Source: Nymphaea colorata (lineage: Eukaryota > Streptophyta > Magnoliopsida > Nymphaeales > Nymphaeaceae). Taken from it: a stretch of DNA of 64,000 bases. A program made the position numbers and the translations under genes. Below are positions 26,901 through 38,794 of this stretch, in pieces. Under the pieces are notes generated by a model, which worked only from the letters and a program-made list of their open reading frames with translations, did no database searches and was not told the origin of the DNA. Each line of letters begins with the position of its first letter. Within the stretch, counting starts at the first letter, position 1. Where the stretch lies: the NCBI RefSeq assembly GCF_008831285.2, contig NC_045142.1, forward strand, positions 23,869,300 to 23,933,299. Reading direction: 5' to 3'.

Positions 26901-27731
26901 GTTCTCTTTCACGTTCACCTTGGATACTACCATGTACATATATTGGAAAATTTTCTTTAGCTTGGCTGATAAATTAAAAGTCTAATGGTTGTACTAATCT
27001 GGGCAGTGCGAACGGCTTTGGTTGCATTAATTGCATTTATGCCCACCAAGGCTGATGGGGCTCTGGGCTCTCTAGAATATACAAAGGAAGAAAGGCATGC
27101 TCTTGCCATCAAATCACGTGAAGCACCACCAAAATTTGGGAATGTGGAGCGACAAAAATTGATTGATGAGGTTTCACTAAAAGAAAATCTATTACTTTGA
27201 GAATAATATTGTGATCTCCTAATTTCATCTTTGCTGAGACTTTTGTTCTTTTTCATTGCCATTTGCTTACTCTGACTGTAGATTCACGAATACATGCTGA
27301 GCAAGGTGCCTCCTGCCCCACCTCTCTGCTCCAAGCATGAGAAGCCTGAGGAGCAGCCTAATGTTACTGAAGAAGCAACAACAAACCCAGAACATGCTGC
27401 TGTAGCAGCTCCAGCTACAGAACAGCCAAATGCAGTACCTAGAGCTGCAGAGGGACATGGGACAGTTGAAAATGTAAGAGAGGTACATATGAATGCAAAT
27501 GCCGGTTCCTTGCGTGTGAGCTTCAGTGCAGGGTTGAGGGTTTCAAGAAGAGTTCCAGAAGCTGCAGAGACGAGCCAACCACAACAGAGGCCTGAGGTCA
27601 GAGCACGTAACCTGATCGACGATCGATGGTTGACGTGGTTAGCAATTGGTCTGACAATTGCTATCATGGTGTTGATATTGAAGAAATACATGAAATCTAC
27701 TGGGTTGGTTCATCATCGTGATGAATTGTAA
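23981..27731 (+). CDS. UBC32: UBC32-like tail-anchored ER ubiquitin-conjugating enzyme E2 (Ubc6/UBE2J type)
   Basis: Five exons, 23981-24091, 25313-25444, 25522-25606, 27007-27170 and 27282-27731, join in phase to 313 residues. The UBC fold runs from about residues 8-165; it starts KNPAVKRILQEVKEM and has the family-typical NGRFETQMKICLSIS around the active-site Cys93 (Ubc6 types lack the usual HPN). A low-complexity Pro/Ala/Glu linker follows, then one C-terminal membrane segment (WLTWLAIGLTIAIMVLIL, about 280-297) and a short tail ending RDEL. This is the layout of Arabidopsis UBC32 (ER-associated degradation, stress-induced) rather than the shorter UBC33/34. The E2 domain should face the cytosol with the tail in the ER lumen. 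The leader holds a GA repeat just before the ATG. Intron 4 is 1.4 kb. Confidence 0.93.
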
Positions 27732-28710
27732 TAGCTCATTGATGCAGCTTAAAAATTCTAATTGATGGCACCATATTTTGTCTGTGATTCACTATATGCA
27801 TGGGGTCTTCCTGCAAAGTGAAGGTTGGTCTGTGACTCTGTGTATAAGTTGCAGTTTTGCAGATCTCATCACTGCTTCCTAGTATGTCTGTTTTATTATG
27901 TAGACAACATTTTATGATATACAAAATTGGCGAGGTTATATATAAGTCTATATTCTTTCTTTCTTAACCATCAATGCTGCTAGACATAAAAAAAAAAAAA
28001 AACGTCTTGTGTGGCTTGACAAATGTTTGTTCATTAGCTCGATTACCTCGCTTGAGCAGGTTTGTTTATCTGCGTTCCATGTAATTTTAATATATATCAT
28101 ACAATGAAATTTAGATGATTAAAATATAGTTTTTTTTTAACGGAAAATGAATCTAAGTACCTTGTACTCAACCGGGGACTTGTCAATTACTCGCAGGCCT
28201 TATGTACATTTTGTGGAAACAGCTTGTGAATACAGACAATAGACTCAAACGTAAATATACGCATTTAGGAACTGGTAGGTCCCCGACAACTGACACGAGG
28301 GACAAAGCCAGGTACCTCAAATGGACGCTTACGAATGTTTTAACTTGATCCGAGTATATAAATTTGTTTACCGCTACTTATTATCACAGAACATAGTTTA
28401 GTTCAAGTTCATTTTATAAAAAGTTTTTTATTTTTTGCCATCAACTTTTTTAGTGTAAAAAAGGGATCTCAACCGGAAAGATGGCCGATTTTAACAAGTG
28501 TTTCCTGCCAGGTCAATTGTAACTTTCAGATTGCACAAAAAAAAAAAAAAAAAAAAATCACTAAAAGTTAGTCACTATTTGAGCATTACTGATAATCCGT
28601 GGTGCAACAATGGTTTGGGGTTTAGTTAGCAACTATTTGCGGTTCTCTTTTTAGCAACTAATTTTAAAGTTTTAGCAATTTAATAATAACAAGCATACTG
28701 TGGCAGAAAA

Positions 28711-28779
<69 letters not shown>

Positions 28780-29074
28780 CATAGATTCAGGTAGAAAATG
28801 GCTTTCCAACTTTTTGTTTTTCTTTTTTTCCATAATTTTCTTTAATACATTTTTTTACGAATACAAGAAGGAAATTTGTAAGAAAAAATGGTGAATTAAC
28901 CTTCTTCCCCCATGCTTTTGCACCTTACTAAGTAACATGTTATTCCAACGAGCCAAATCTATGAGTAGATCAGCCCAAGCGAGCGAGGAGATATCCAAAA
29001 AGAGATGGAACTTCATCACCAACATCCAGTCGTTTCAAGTGCACCATCCATGCATTCGCCTTAGCATTTGCTGG
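27732..29074. other. Convergent spacer between UBC32 and STP genes
   Basis: This should hold the 3' UTRs of both convergent genes. In between are A-runs (27,987; 28,538) and a compound TA/GA microsatellite at 28,711-28,776. No gene was seen. Confidence 0.5.
28711..28776. repeat. Compound (TA)n(GA)n microsatellite
   Basis: About 38 bp of TA followed by about 28 bp of GA dinucleotides. Confidence 0.95.
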
Positions 29075-30815
29075 TTAGACGCTGCCCACACTCTCATCTG
29101 GCAGGACCTTCCCCCAGAACCAGTGCTGCCTCCACACCAAGACCATCTCTTCAATCGGAACGTTCTTCGTCTCCGGCAAGAAGAAGAAGATGAAGACGGT
29201 CATAAGGAGGACCCACCCGGCGAAGAAGAAGAAGAGGCCAAACTTCAAGTGGCAGAGCATTGTAAGGAAGACCTGCGCAATGATAAAGGTGCAGAGGAGA
29301 TTCACAGACACATTGATGCTTTGCCCAGCAGATCGGACCTCCAGCGGGAAGATTTCACTGGGAACCAACCATCCGAGAGGACCCCATGACCAGGCGAATG
29401 CAGCGACGTACGCACAGATCAGGAAGAGGACGAAGTCGGCCGTGCCCTTGGTCAGGTGGCCGGTGCCTGATATTCCGAACGTCTTGCCCAAGACGATTCC
29501 TACAAGGACCTGCAACAGCCATGAGAATCCAGAGCTACCGGTAGAACCAATCAACATGGGAACTAAAACAGGGAAGGTTATCAATATGAACCCTGTTTCG
29601 TTACCTGACATATGAACATCTGGGTGCCTCCCTCAAGGAACAAGGCCCGCCGGCCGAATTTGTCGACGGTGGCGATGGACACGAAGGTGGCAATGACGTT
29701 GACAAGGCCGGAGATGACCGCCGACATGAGGGAAGCATCATCTCCGAATCCTAGGGTCTTGAAGAGCACCGGTGCGTAGAACATGATGATGTTGATGCCG
29801 GTGAATTGCTGGAACAGAGGAATGGCAATCGACATGACAAGCTGAGGCCTGTACTTCTTCTCAAGGATGTTGGCCCATGGGTGCTTCACTTGCTTGGAGG
29901 CCTCACTGGCGTCAACCAGGTCCTGCAATTCATCATCCACATTGGTGACCCCCCTGATCTTCTGCAGCATGGCCTTCGCCTTCTCTTTGTGGCCGCGCTC
30001 GATGAGGGAGTTGGGTGTATCCGGCAGGAAAAGTGTGCCGGCGAGCATGATTATCGCCGGAACTGCTGCTAATGCAAGGGAAATTCTCCAACCGTACCCG
30101 CCATTGATCTTGCTGGTCCCGTAGTTCACCAGGTTTGCAGCAAAAATTCCAATGGTGATGGCTAATTGGAAGCACATGTTGAGTGCACCTCTGATCTTGG
30201 TTGGCGCCATTTCTGAGAGATAAACTGGAACAGACTGCAAAAATGGCAGACCAATGCTCAAACTTAGCTACCAAATGAACTGGTCGCTAAATGCACATGC
30301 TGAATTACAATGTGGCTACATGAGTTGGTGGGGAAGATTGAACTGCTGCCTACCTGGTTGGCGAAGCCGACCCCAACACCAAGAAGAAGACGACCTATGA
30401 TGAGCATGGCAACATTCTGAGCAGCTCCATTAATGGCTGCACCAACCAGAAAGGTTAAGCCTCCGAAGATCATGGATGCCTTCCTGCCGGACACCCTGGT
30501 CACTGCCGAGGCGGCGAAGGACGCCACCAGTCCGGCTACGTATAAGGATGACGTGAAGACGGTGAGGAGCTGGCTGTCGAATTTGCAGTACTGGTTCTCA
30601 TGGCTAGCATCAAGCTGCTGCTTGGCAAACACCGAAGGGAAGAAGGTCTTCAAGAAGACGTCCATGGAGGTGACCCCACCCGAGACCCCTATGTCGTAGC
30701 CAAAGATGAGCCCACCGAAGGCGGCCATGATGCAGGTGAACACCACGAAGGAGGTGACCTTCCCTGCGTAGTGCTTCATTTCTCCTCCTTGATGCACCAT
30801 TGCTCCACCTGCCAT
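29075..30815 (-). CDS. STP: STP-type monosaccharide/H+ symporter
   Basis: Three minus-strand exons, 30815-30354, 30234-29605 and 29509-29075, join in phase (junctions after ANQ and ICQ) to 508 residues, the normal length for plant sugar transport proteins of the MFS. The 12-helix layout is visible with the family signatures [19 protein letters not shown] in helix 1, [13 protein letters not shown] in the first loop, [16 protein letters not shown] in helix 7, [28 protein letters not shown], and [11 protein letters not shown] after helix 12. It should import hexoses across the plasma membrane driven by protons. The three-exon structure with short introns is usual for STP genes. A TATA box (TATATAA, 30,943-30,937) lies about 125 bp upstream of the ATG. 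The exact STP number cannot be assigned. Confidence 0.95.
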
Positions 30816-30936
30816 CTTCTTCTTCTTCTGTAATTTTTAGACTTCTCTTCTTTCTCTGATCTTTGTGATCAAAGGCTCTTAGTTGGGAGTTTCTTACTCT
30901 TTACAACTCCTGGTATCATTCTCCCTGCTTGCTTCC

Positions 30937-30943
30937 TTATATA
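30937..30943 (-). promoter_or_regulatory. TATA box of the STP gene
   Basis: TATATAAGG on the minus strand, about 122 bp upstream of the STP start codon, with a CT-rich leader between. Confidence 0.65.
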
Positions 30944-32452
30944 GACCTTCCAACAATTTAGTAGTACACTCAAAATTTTCTCTTCTCTATTTCGTTTTTT
31001 ATCCTTTTTACCTATAGATAGTTAATAATACTCACCTATGAACTGTCCACTTGATCTTAATCCTGAGCTTAATCCTAATTTTTTGTCTCTGTTCTGGCAT
31101 TTCCTGGTCTTGAGATGACACAGTCAAAAAATGGAGATGAAATGAGTTGGGTTCCTCTTTGGGTTTGGTTATCTTGATCCAGATTTGTTTTGACAGATTG
31201 GAAACCTCAGCTTTATCCTTGTTTTTGTAAGGATAAAAACTAGCAAAGCCCTCGCAAAACTAATTTACAGGCACATGCTTCATGAAAACGCACTGACCTC
31301 CTTATTTGAATTAGTTAATATGTTTCAAGAAGCAACACACCACAAACAGAGCATAAAAACGATTGGCATGACATGAAGGGACTCTCGGAACTAGTTTTTT
31401 TTGGGAGAGGGGAAGCCACCAAAAAAGGGCCGCGCCCGAGGGTCCAAGGCTGCTTCAGGAGGGTCCGAATGGACTTATAGTTCATCAGTCGATTAGAATG
31501 TCACACTGCCACGACGTGCCATGTAGAAGGGTAATGCTATAGTCTTCAAATTGAAGACTGTGCTCTCGCCAAACTTATTATCCATGCATGACTGCAGCCC
31601 TTGCTTTTCAAAGACCAAGTTGATCGGCCATATTTTTTTTTTTCAAGGTGAGTGCATCCGAAGAGAGGCAAGTGCCTCTTTCTATGCCCATTACGCTTTA
31701 GTTTGCATCGTCGGAACCTATTACGGTTCAGAGGATGAGCGCACTAGGCCGTGACACGATGACAGTGATCACACGATCTGAACTTCAAGCCCCTTTGATG
31801 TGGACCGCTGCCCAGTGTGACAAACTAAGTTCTATGAGCAGCTCCAAACTGCTGAATTCCTAAAATACACTAGAAATAACCCACTCTGGCTAACATAGAC
31901 CTGCCGATGTCAATAAATCTCATTTGGATGTGATATGTGGCCAAATTTCTTTCATCAAATTGGTTATGGAAAAAAAATTTGTAGACATCCCATTAGGAAA
32001 TCAAATCCGACATGAATGCTAATTAAAGATCTAAAATGGCACATGGTGATCCGACTGAAAGCAACAACTGAAAGGATCATCGCCCTTTTTACATGCATTG
32101 AGCATCTGTATCTTTGAAATTAATGGGAGTACTGTTATTTTTTATTTTTTTTTTCTCCCCAAATCTACCAATCAGGTTAGAATAGAAAAATAAAAAAGGA
32201 AACAGGTGAAAAAAATAAGTAAAAGAAAGAAAAAAAGTTTATAGAGAGAGAGAGAGAGAGAGAGAGAGAAAATCCACTTTGAAGATTGTATGCTATTCAA
32301 CAGAAAACTGATACATGCAAATAATGCAAATAAAGTATCATTCGATCATTCAGCTAAGTAAATTGACGTGAAAGTGATTCATGAAAATTCTCAGAGGTTG
32401 CACCCAAAACGCCCTCTCTTGAAGCGATCTTGAAGGCAGAATGATTTGATCT
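30944..32452. other. STP upstream region and spacer
   Basis: No gene was recognised. It includes the probable STP promoter, a near-palindrome AGTCTTCAAATTGAAGACT near 31,541, and a (GA)n run at 32,243-32,269. A GC-richer stretch at 31,400-31,760 is open in one frame but shows no domain. Confidence 0.45.
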
Positions 32453-33499
32453 TCAGTTAAGACTGAGCACCTCCATGGCTTGTTGGGTACAACACATTAC
32501 GTAGTGCCGCCATGCACAAGACCAGCAGGGCATCAATTGGCCGCAAGGACTCAGATGGCCGACCCCTTCAAGGCACCACTGGCAACGTGCCGGCAGTGTC
32601 GTGCATCTTTCTTCCTCGACGTCGGTTGCAATGTTTCTGCTCCTGTCCACCGGAAATGGTAGAATTGGCCCGTTTCCCAAGCGAATGTTCTCCCCAGAAC
32701 CAGCCTGTGATTAACAAGAGACAATACTAATGGAGGTATATATATATGTGTGTTGATCTATCAATCTTCAATTACAGTAGATTAGACAGTCTTGATCAAT
32801 GAGCTGCCAAAGTTACCATAAACTTTTTGTGAATCTTGCTTTAGACAACATGGGTATAGATAATGATTTTTATCATATAATTAGCTAGAGATGTAGGACA
32901 TCTATGGTTTCTTGTGTGTACAGATCAGTTTCGTAAGCAATAGAGCTGTTTACAAAACAATATTATTTTCGCCTTATATTTAATAAATTTTTTAAATAAG
33001 AAATTTTCTTGTAATGAAAATTCACGGGCAATCAAGATTGCGTCTGTTTTAATTCACAAAGCGAACAAAATCAAATGTTAACTCGACTAATGAAAGACAA
33101 TATAGAAACTAACAATAGTACGTTTCATCAGGCCTATACATAAATTTGATACAAGCAGTGGAGGTTCCCGGTGCTAACCTCCACAGCGGCACGGCCGTCT
33201 TCTTCCTCCGGCTGCGGCAGCGAATTCCAAGGCGTGAAGACGGAGGGCTCGCTGTGCAAGAAACTCAAGAGCCTTGGGTGCACCCATGTGTTCGTAAGCA
33301 GGCTCTCCTCCGGAGGGCTGCCGGAATTAGATATTCTCGCCGCCGCAGCCGCAGACGAAGATGTGGCCGGAGCGATCGGGTTGCTGCTGCATGGTGAAGG
33401 TTCAGCAGCACAAGAAGGACTGTTGGGCGGGGAAGATTGCATGGTGGTAGGAGTTTGGAGCAGCTCTGTGATAGAGAGAGAGGGAGATGGGCTTGACAT
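32453..33499 (-). CDS. Unrecognised two-exon protein, Ser/Pro-rich with C-terminal Cys cluster
   Basis: Two minus-strand exons are proposed: 33499-33179 (107 codons, ATG start, donor GAG|GTTAGC) and 32704-32453 (acceptor ATCACAG, stop TGA), joined in phase to 190 residues. Both lie in GC-rich islands within AT-rich sequence, which supports coding. The N-terminus is Ser/Pro/Ala-rich (MSSPSPSLSITELLQTP), followed by a denser part with NTWVHPRLLSFL. The C-terminus has a Cys cluster spaced C-x6-C-x2-C-x9-C-x5-C-x2-C-x7-CC around CLEGVGHLSPCG and CWSCAW. This resembles the first half of a RING finger of the C-x2-C...PCG(H)...C-x2-C kind, with Gln in place of His and no second half. No family was recognised. 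The intron is 474 bp. A TATATGG-like sequence lies about 55 bp upstream of the ATG. Confidence 0.45.
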
Positions 33500-33556
33500 G
33501 AACGTCGTTGAGCTGGCTTCTGTTGATGCAGGAATTCAGGCATATTTCCCCATATA

Positions 33557-33589
<33 letters not shown>

Positions 33590-34244
33590 GAGAGTAATTA
33601 CCAACATTATCAAAGCGAAAAATGATCTTCATTGTGATAATTTCTTGGATAATTACCGACATTTTCTTATTTAATTACTATTATTATTAATATTATGGTA
33701 AAGACGGCAAAGCTAGCTATTGGCGACGTAAAAAAGTAGTTGAATTTTGATTCGATTTCAACTTAAAAGACTTGACAAGTAGTAGACACAGCTCTTGATA
33801 ATTTGTAGCTGCAAAAATAATAATTGTTATTATCTTTTCCTTTGAGATTTGAGATGGGCAGTAATTTTACCAAAATCGATTATACAAAAAAAATTCAAAA
33901 ACGTAAAATATCAAAAGTATTTCCAAAAATGAGAAGTACTTAAAACTTGGATAGTTAATAACAAGTAGCTTTCAAATTAAAAAAACCCAGCATTGTAGCT
34001 ATTTTACAGGTGAACAACGAATTAAACTGGTAGCGGATGATCGATTGTAATAACATGAAACTAAAATTTGCGGGAAAGATAATTCTTTGAGGGGACGTTT
34101 AATATCTCGAAATTAATTTTTAAAGTGCTGTGATTTATCTTGCTATGTTGGTGCTGAGAATATCGCAGGAAAAATGTTTAAGAACCAAAGGAACGACTTT
34201 TTTCATGATTTTTTACCCCTTGATGTATGGTTGAAATTTTAAGG

Positions 34245-34488
34245 TTAAAACTATATGGTGCAAATTTAATTCAAATGGTGTGGTAAGAAGAAAACATTAG
34301 AAGAACTCTCTCTCTCTCTCTCTCTAAAACTATATGGTGCGAATTTAATCCAAATGATATAGTAAGAAGAAAACATTAGAAGAACTAATGAACTCTCTCT
34401 CTCTATAAAACTATATGGTGCGAATTTAATCCAAATGGTGTAGTAAAAAGAAAACAGTAAAAGAACTAATGATCTCTTTCTCTTTTAG
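34245..34488. repeat. Minisatellite, three copies of an approximately 80-bp unit
   Basis: Three head-to-tail units start at AAAACTATATGGTGC (34,247; 34,326; 34,407). Each continues through GAATTTAATCCAAATG and AAGAAAACA and ends in a CT-rich tract. Confidence 0.9.
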
Positions 34489-37400
34489 AATGGTATAAAA
34501 CAAATGTGCAAACATATAATAAGTGAATACAATTTCGACACAAGCGATATTCATGTTTTTTGCTTCACATATTGTAGAATTTTTAAGATACACACACATA
34601 CATATGTCACAACTACTTTTTATATATATATATATATATTTCCTTTTCTCATTTTCTTTTTAAAACTTACCATATGAATGTAACTTTTATTTAACTGGAA
34701 TACTCCAAGTTTGTATAAAAATTTATATTTTTTAAGTCTGTAACTAAGATTTTATAAACGATTGATCATGAATTGTCGAAATGTTTTAAACTAGATATTC
34801 TTGTATGTTTAAAAATTACAATATTTATGGTTATTTTCATAGATTTAGGCATGAAGATTACGTGCATGTATGTAATTAGAATATAAAAAATGTATCTCCA
34901 TGGGACGCTTGACAGGTAAACAAATTCAGGGTCATTGGGGCTTCAGAGATACACATTGGACGCAACAAATTCTTACCGATCCTTTTGGAGGAAAAAAAGG
35001 AACCGACAATAAGATAAAGCTAAAAAAAAAGGTACAAAGAACAAATGAAAGATAATAAGCAACAAAGGAGAATCGGGTAAAATAGAAAGAAATTACCATG
35101 TTAAAATTTAAAATATTTTTTCAATATAAAATATTTTTTAATAATAAATATATATGATTAATAAAGTAAAAATACTATTAAAAAACGTATTGGGTCGAAC
35201 CGATCCCCATCAGGCTGACCCAAAACATTATCGAGCCGGTTTTCTTTAGATCCTAACCCAGGTCCGGTCGAGACAGGTACTTGGTACTCGGCCCAACGCC
35301 CACCTCTAGTGTCAAGGGGGAAGCAATATATAAGAAATTAACTAGTAAATGGTATGACTTATCCCTTAGGGCCGTTTGGGTAAAGGTTTCAAATGATAAA
35401 CCATTGCTCCACAATACATAACACATTGCTAATACTCTTGTAATAACTAATTTTGGTTGGAATATGAACATCAGAATTGGTGAAAGCCTCTTAGTTCAGA
35501 CCAATTGCAGTTTTATTTAATTACAATAATGATATTGATATATAATAAATTAATAATGCTTGTCCGCTGTTTTTTCTCATCTATCAAACTACAGGCACGC
35601 CTTATTATTTTATGCTGTTAGATAACTGGCGATCCATATTTTGTCTAATGTCTGGAGGACATGAGTGCATTATTTTGCTGCGTAAACAAATTAAAACCAA
35701 ACACGTATATATTATAAATTAGAAAAAAACATTGTCTAATCTCTTTCTTCTCTTTCCTTCTCTCTATTTTTTATTTTTCTTTGTTTTTAACTTTAATTTT
35801 CATACTCATCTTCTGCACCCTTAAATTAACTAACTTTGTTAGAAAAAACGAGATATAAAAAATCTTATCTAATAAATACTGAGTTTAGAGAGATAGACAG
35901 AAAGAAAAAGAGAGGGCAACAAAACGGGAATTCATTCAAGACAAAAACAGTGACAAGGTGTCACCAAACAACAAGTAAACAAAAAAAAAGAGAAAGGTAA
36001 AAGCAGAAAAAAAGAAAACTAACAAAGAAAGCAAATGCAAAAAACATGCAGAAACAGAAATCAGAACATATCAACCAAAAACCAAGACAGGAAGACAGAC
36101 TAAACGAGCCAGGCCGCACCATCGGGCCGGGGCTGGGTACCCGGCCCGTGGCCCAGGCCTACTTTTATCTTCTTCTTTTCTCTTAGGCAAGGGTATTTTG
36201 GTCATTATATACTCTTATTTCCAACTTTTTATTTATTTATTTACCGGTAACCTTTTTCGAGTTGGGAGCATCTGGCGTGCGATAGCTTAGTCAAGTCGGC
36301 ATGAAAAGTGCTTAGGCACCCAGTAGCGAAGCAAGTTATGGGCTCCTTCACCAGCCCATGAATGGACCCAGGTCCAGCCATGTGCGGCGCCCACACCGGA
36401 ACTAGGTCAGTCCCGGCAGGCACCCAACCCACCAGGGATTCTTTTTTCGTTCATGGCTTTGCATTAATGTTTTTTTGGAAGCTGTAACGATCGTTTCAGT
36501 TTCAACTTTCCTAGCTTCCCAAGTGCTCATAGTGCCAAAGGGATCGTCTAAAAATGGAGTTCATGAACTGCAAGAGTTCTCACATTGAAAGTCAAATTGG
36601 TTTAATTTCAAATAGATTTGTATTCTATATTTAATGTCCATCCATTTTGAAAGTCAAATTGGTTTTGATTTAAAAGTCGGATTCAGATTCATTCAGATGT
36701 TGACTTACCAGATTTGGATAATCTATGGATTGTGACTTTAGATTTGGAAAATTAGATGCTTTTATTTGTTCAAATGTGAATCTGAATTTGAATTCTAATA
36801 TGTAAATATCTGAAAAAGTAGGTATAGTTCAAAGCACATCTAATCTCTGTCCCCAGGGTGCGGCATAACCTGGTGCTGCACCTGCATCGATGCGACGCTG
36901 GTGCGACCTAGATTTGTACCCAAACTGCACTCTATTTATTTCAGTCTGCTTTTTTAATTTTTTTAATAAATTTGATATTATTAATATATTATAATAATAA
37001 ATTAATATATAATAATAAATACCCTCACTGCACCGCCGCACCCCAATTTTTTGAGATGTGCCGCACCCACAACCCGCGCACCGGTGATATAACATCTAAC
37101 TCGAACCAGATCTGTTGACATCCCTAATTGAAATAACAGGCAAGACTGAGCTCTCAGACAGGTGCAGCTTTAGCAAATGATGATAAGAAACGAATAAAAC
37201 ATAGTTCTCCTTATCAAATCCCAAAAAGAAAAAGAGTTTCTTTTACCACTTAGGTGCACCTTAAAAGCCCAAGACCAAGCAAATCAGATCATAAATGTTT
37301 CCGATCCAGATCATCCAAACGCATTGGAAATCAGATTTAATTGTCTGAATTTGGTGTCCAATTCCATACGTATTCTACCTGGTTCAGAGTGATTTTGATA

Positions 37401-37749
37401 TGGAAACATCTAAAATCTGATTGTGATTGACCAAACAGTAATTTAATATCTCTATTTTTCTTGGATCTAAGAAGATCATGCTGAAGGTTATATGTTGTGA
37501 GCAGCCAAAAATTTTTGAGTCATTGTCATTTTTCAATGTCATGTTCTGATTGATAACATGAGCAAGCAATGTAAATTTTCTCACATTGTTTTTTACTTAC
37601 ATTGTTTCTCTTAATTTTAATGTTATTTTTATAGATATTATATATTTAATGATCTTTGGTCCTAAAGCTTATGCTTCTTGACTTCACCTTAGAGCACTCC
37701 GCCTCGCTTCACTGGGCTAACACTTTAAGTAGGAAACTGTTCCTACTTA

Positions 37750-37947
37750 AAAGAGAAGCATCCTGGCCGGCAAAGATGTCCACCTCTTTTAAAGACTCTT
37801 GTTCGAATCTTGAAAGAGTCACTTCACGTTTCAGTACGTACTATATCGAAGCATGTTCTATGAACCTAAGAGAGCAGGCAAGGAGGATAGTGACTTCTCT
37901 TAGGGGCGGTGGAATGAACTTCACCTGTTAACAAAAAAAAAAAAAAA
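37750..37947 (+). mobile_element. SINE-like tRNA-derived element with poly-A tail
   Basis: A pol III B-box-like GTTCGAATCTT (37,801-37,811) lies about 40 bp after an A-box-like TGGCCGGCAAAG (37,774 region). The body continues to GGGGCGGTGGAATGAACTTC and ends in a 15-base A-run (37,933-37,947). This order (A box, B box, body, poly-A) is that of plant tRNA-derived SINEs. The 5' limit is uncertain and no target duplication was found. Confidence 0.5.
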
Positions 37948-38085
37948 GGTAAATTCTTGCACATAAAGAAAAAAAATACATTTTAAACAGTCAAAGATGT
38001 GAGCTTTAGAATAATGTCCACCATATCATTTGAAGTTTCATAGATGGCTTTTGATATTAATGTAATTGTTGTCAGACGACACCTA

Positions 38086-38235
38086 GGAGGTTGTTTGGCA
38101 TTAAGAATACCGTGTGAATTTTCCCTAAAATTCGGGTATATTCATAAAACACAAAGAACATATGTTGTATGAATTTAGTTCAATTTTGAAGCATATTCAT
38201 GAAACACTAACATAGTGTTCTTGATGCCAAACTCC
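38086..38235. mobile_element. Short MITE with imperfect terminal inverted repeats
   Basis: The left end GGAGGTTGTTTGGCATTAAG and the reverse complement of the right end, GGAGTTTGGCATCAAGAAC, match apart from a 3-base gap and scattered changes. The element is about 150 bp, with no coding capacity. Flanking CTA/TAA is compatible with a decayed PIF/Harbinger-type trinucleotide duplication. Confidence 0.6.
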
Positions 38236-38509
38236 TAATTGACCACAAAAAAAAACTTGGGCATTTAATTTATTGCTGCCAAATTATTAAATTCTTTTTA
38301 AATTTTTTTCTTTCTATACAAAAAATATCAAAACAATACAAAATGTAGATTTAAGATTTGAGGCTATCAAATGCGGTTTCCACCAAAAATTTATAGGGAA
38401 AAAGATTTTGATCGCTTCTTACGAACAAGATTGTGCCAAATTGGAGTTACTATCTTCTTTATTAACAAGAAAATCAATTAGCTTGTGCTTTGTACTTCGT
38501 ACAACTTAG

Positions 38510-38794
38510 CTAGTAAAGAAAATTGAGGCCTCCTAGCACGGCCAACATCCAGACCACAAGGTCTAGGCGCCCTTCCTTGATATCATTGTTCAAGTAAAAC
38601 ACAATCCCCATGGTCAGTGACATCATCACCGTGTTCGTAAGGGACGCCAGAAATTCTTGGCAGTACAAATTCATTTGGCCGGAAATGCATAAAGCCGAGC
38701 CGGCTACGATAAGTGCAAGCGGTGGGACTAGCCATAGGGCTGACATTAGCGCCGCAAGGTCAGGCCGGTTTTCGAGCCCATGAAAGCACACCAT
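38510..38794 (-). CDS. Hypothetical 94-residue membrane protein
   Basis: A single open frame starts at an ATG (38,794-38,792), begins MVCFHGLENRPDLAALMSAL and ends GGLNFLY. Three hydrophobic stretches are visible (about residues 17-38, 52-68 and 78-94), so it would be a small membrane protein. A TATA-like CCATATAGTAAATA lies about 60 bp upstream. GC and codon use are richer than the surroundings. No family was recognised; it could also be the last exon or a relic of a larger gene. Confidence 0.4.
   Translation of the reverse strand: MVCFHGLENRPDLAALMSALWLVPPLALIVAGSALCISGQMNLYCQEFLASLTNTVMMSLTMGIVFYLNNDIKEGRLDLVVWMLAVLGGLNFLY

Larger units (their letters stand above)
33500..38509. other. Repeat-rich spacer
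   Basis: No host gene was recognised. It contains a GA microsatellite (33,556-33,594), an 80-bp minisatellite (34,245-34,488), GC-richer islands at 35,190-35,310, 36,100-36,160, 36,260-36,440 and 36,840-37,100 that look like unidentified repeat fragments, a SINE-like element ending near 37,947, and a short MITE at 38,086-38,235. Confidence 0.45.

Noticed and set aside
29190-29615. Plus-strand 141-codon frame over the STP last exon
   Set aside because: Antisense shadow of the transporter, with no domain.
33171-33557. Plus-strand 128-codon frame in the GC-rich island
   Set aside because: Overlaps the minus-strand exon. The minus frame has a splice site in phase with a second GC-rich exon, so it was preferred, but the plus frame is not excluded.
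35368-35705. Possible second Tourist-like element starting TTAGGGCCGTTTGG
   Set aside because: No convincing inverted partner or flanking trinucleotide at a plausible distance.
36829-37095. Possible MITE with GC-rich ends and AT-rich centre
   Set aside because: The two ends (AGGGTGCGGC and GGTGCGCGGG in reverse) only loosely match and no target duplication was seen.
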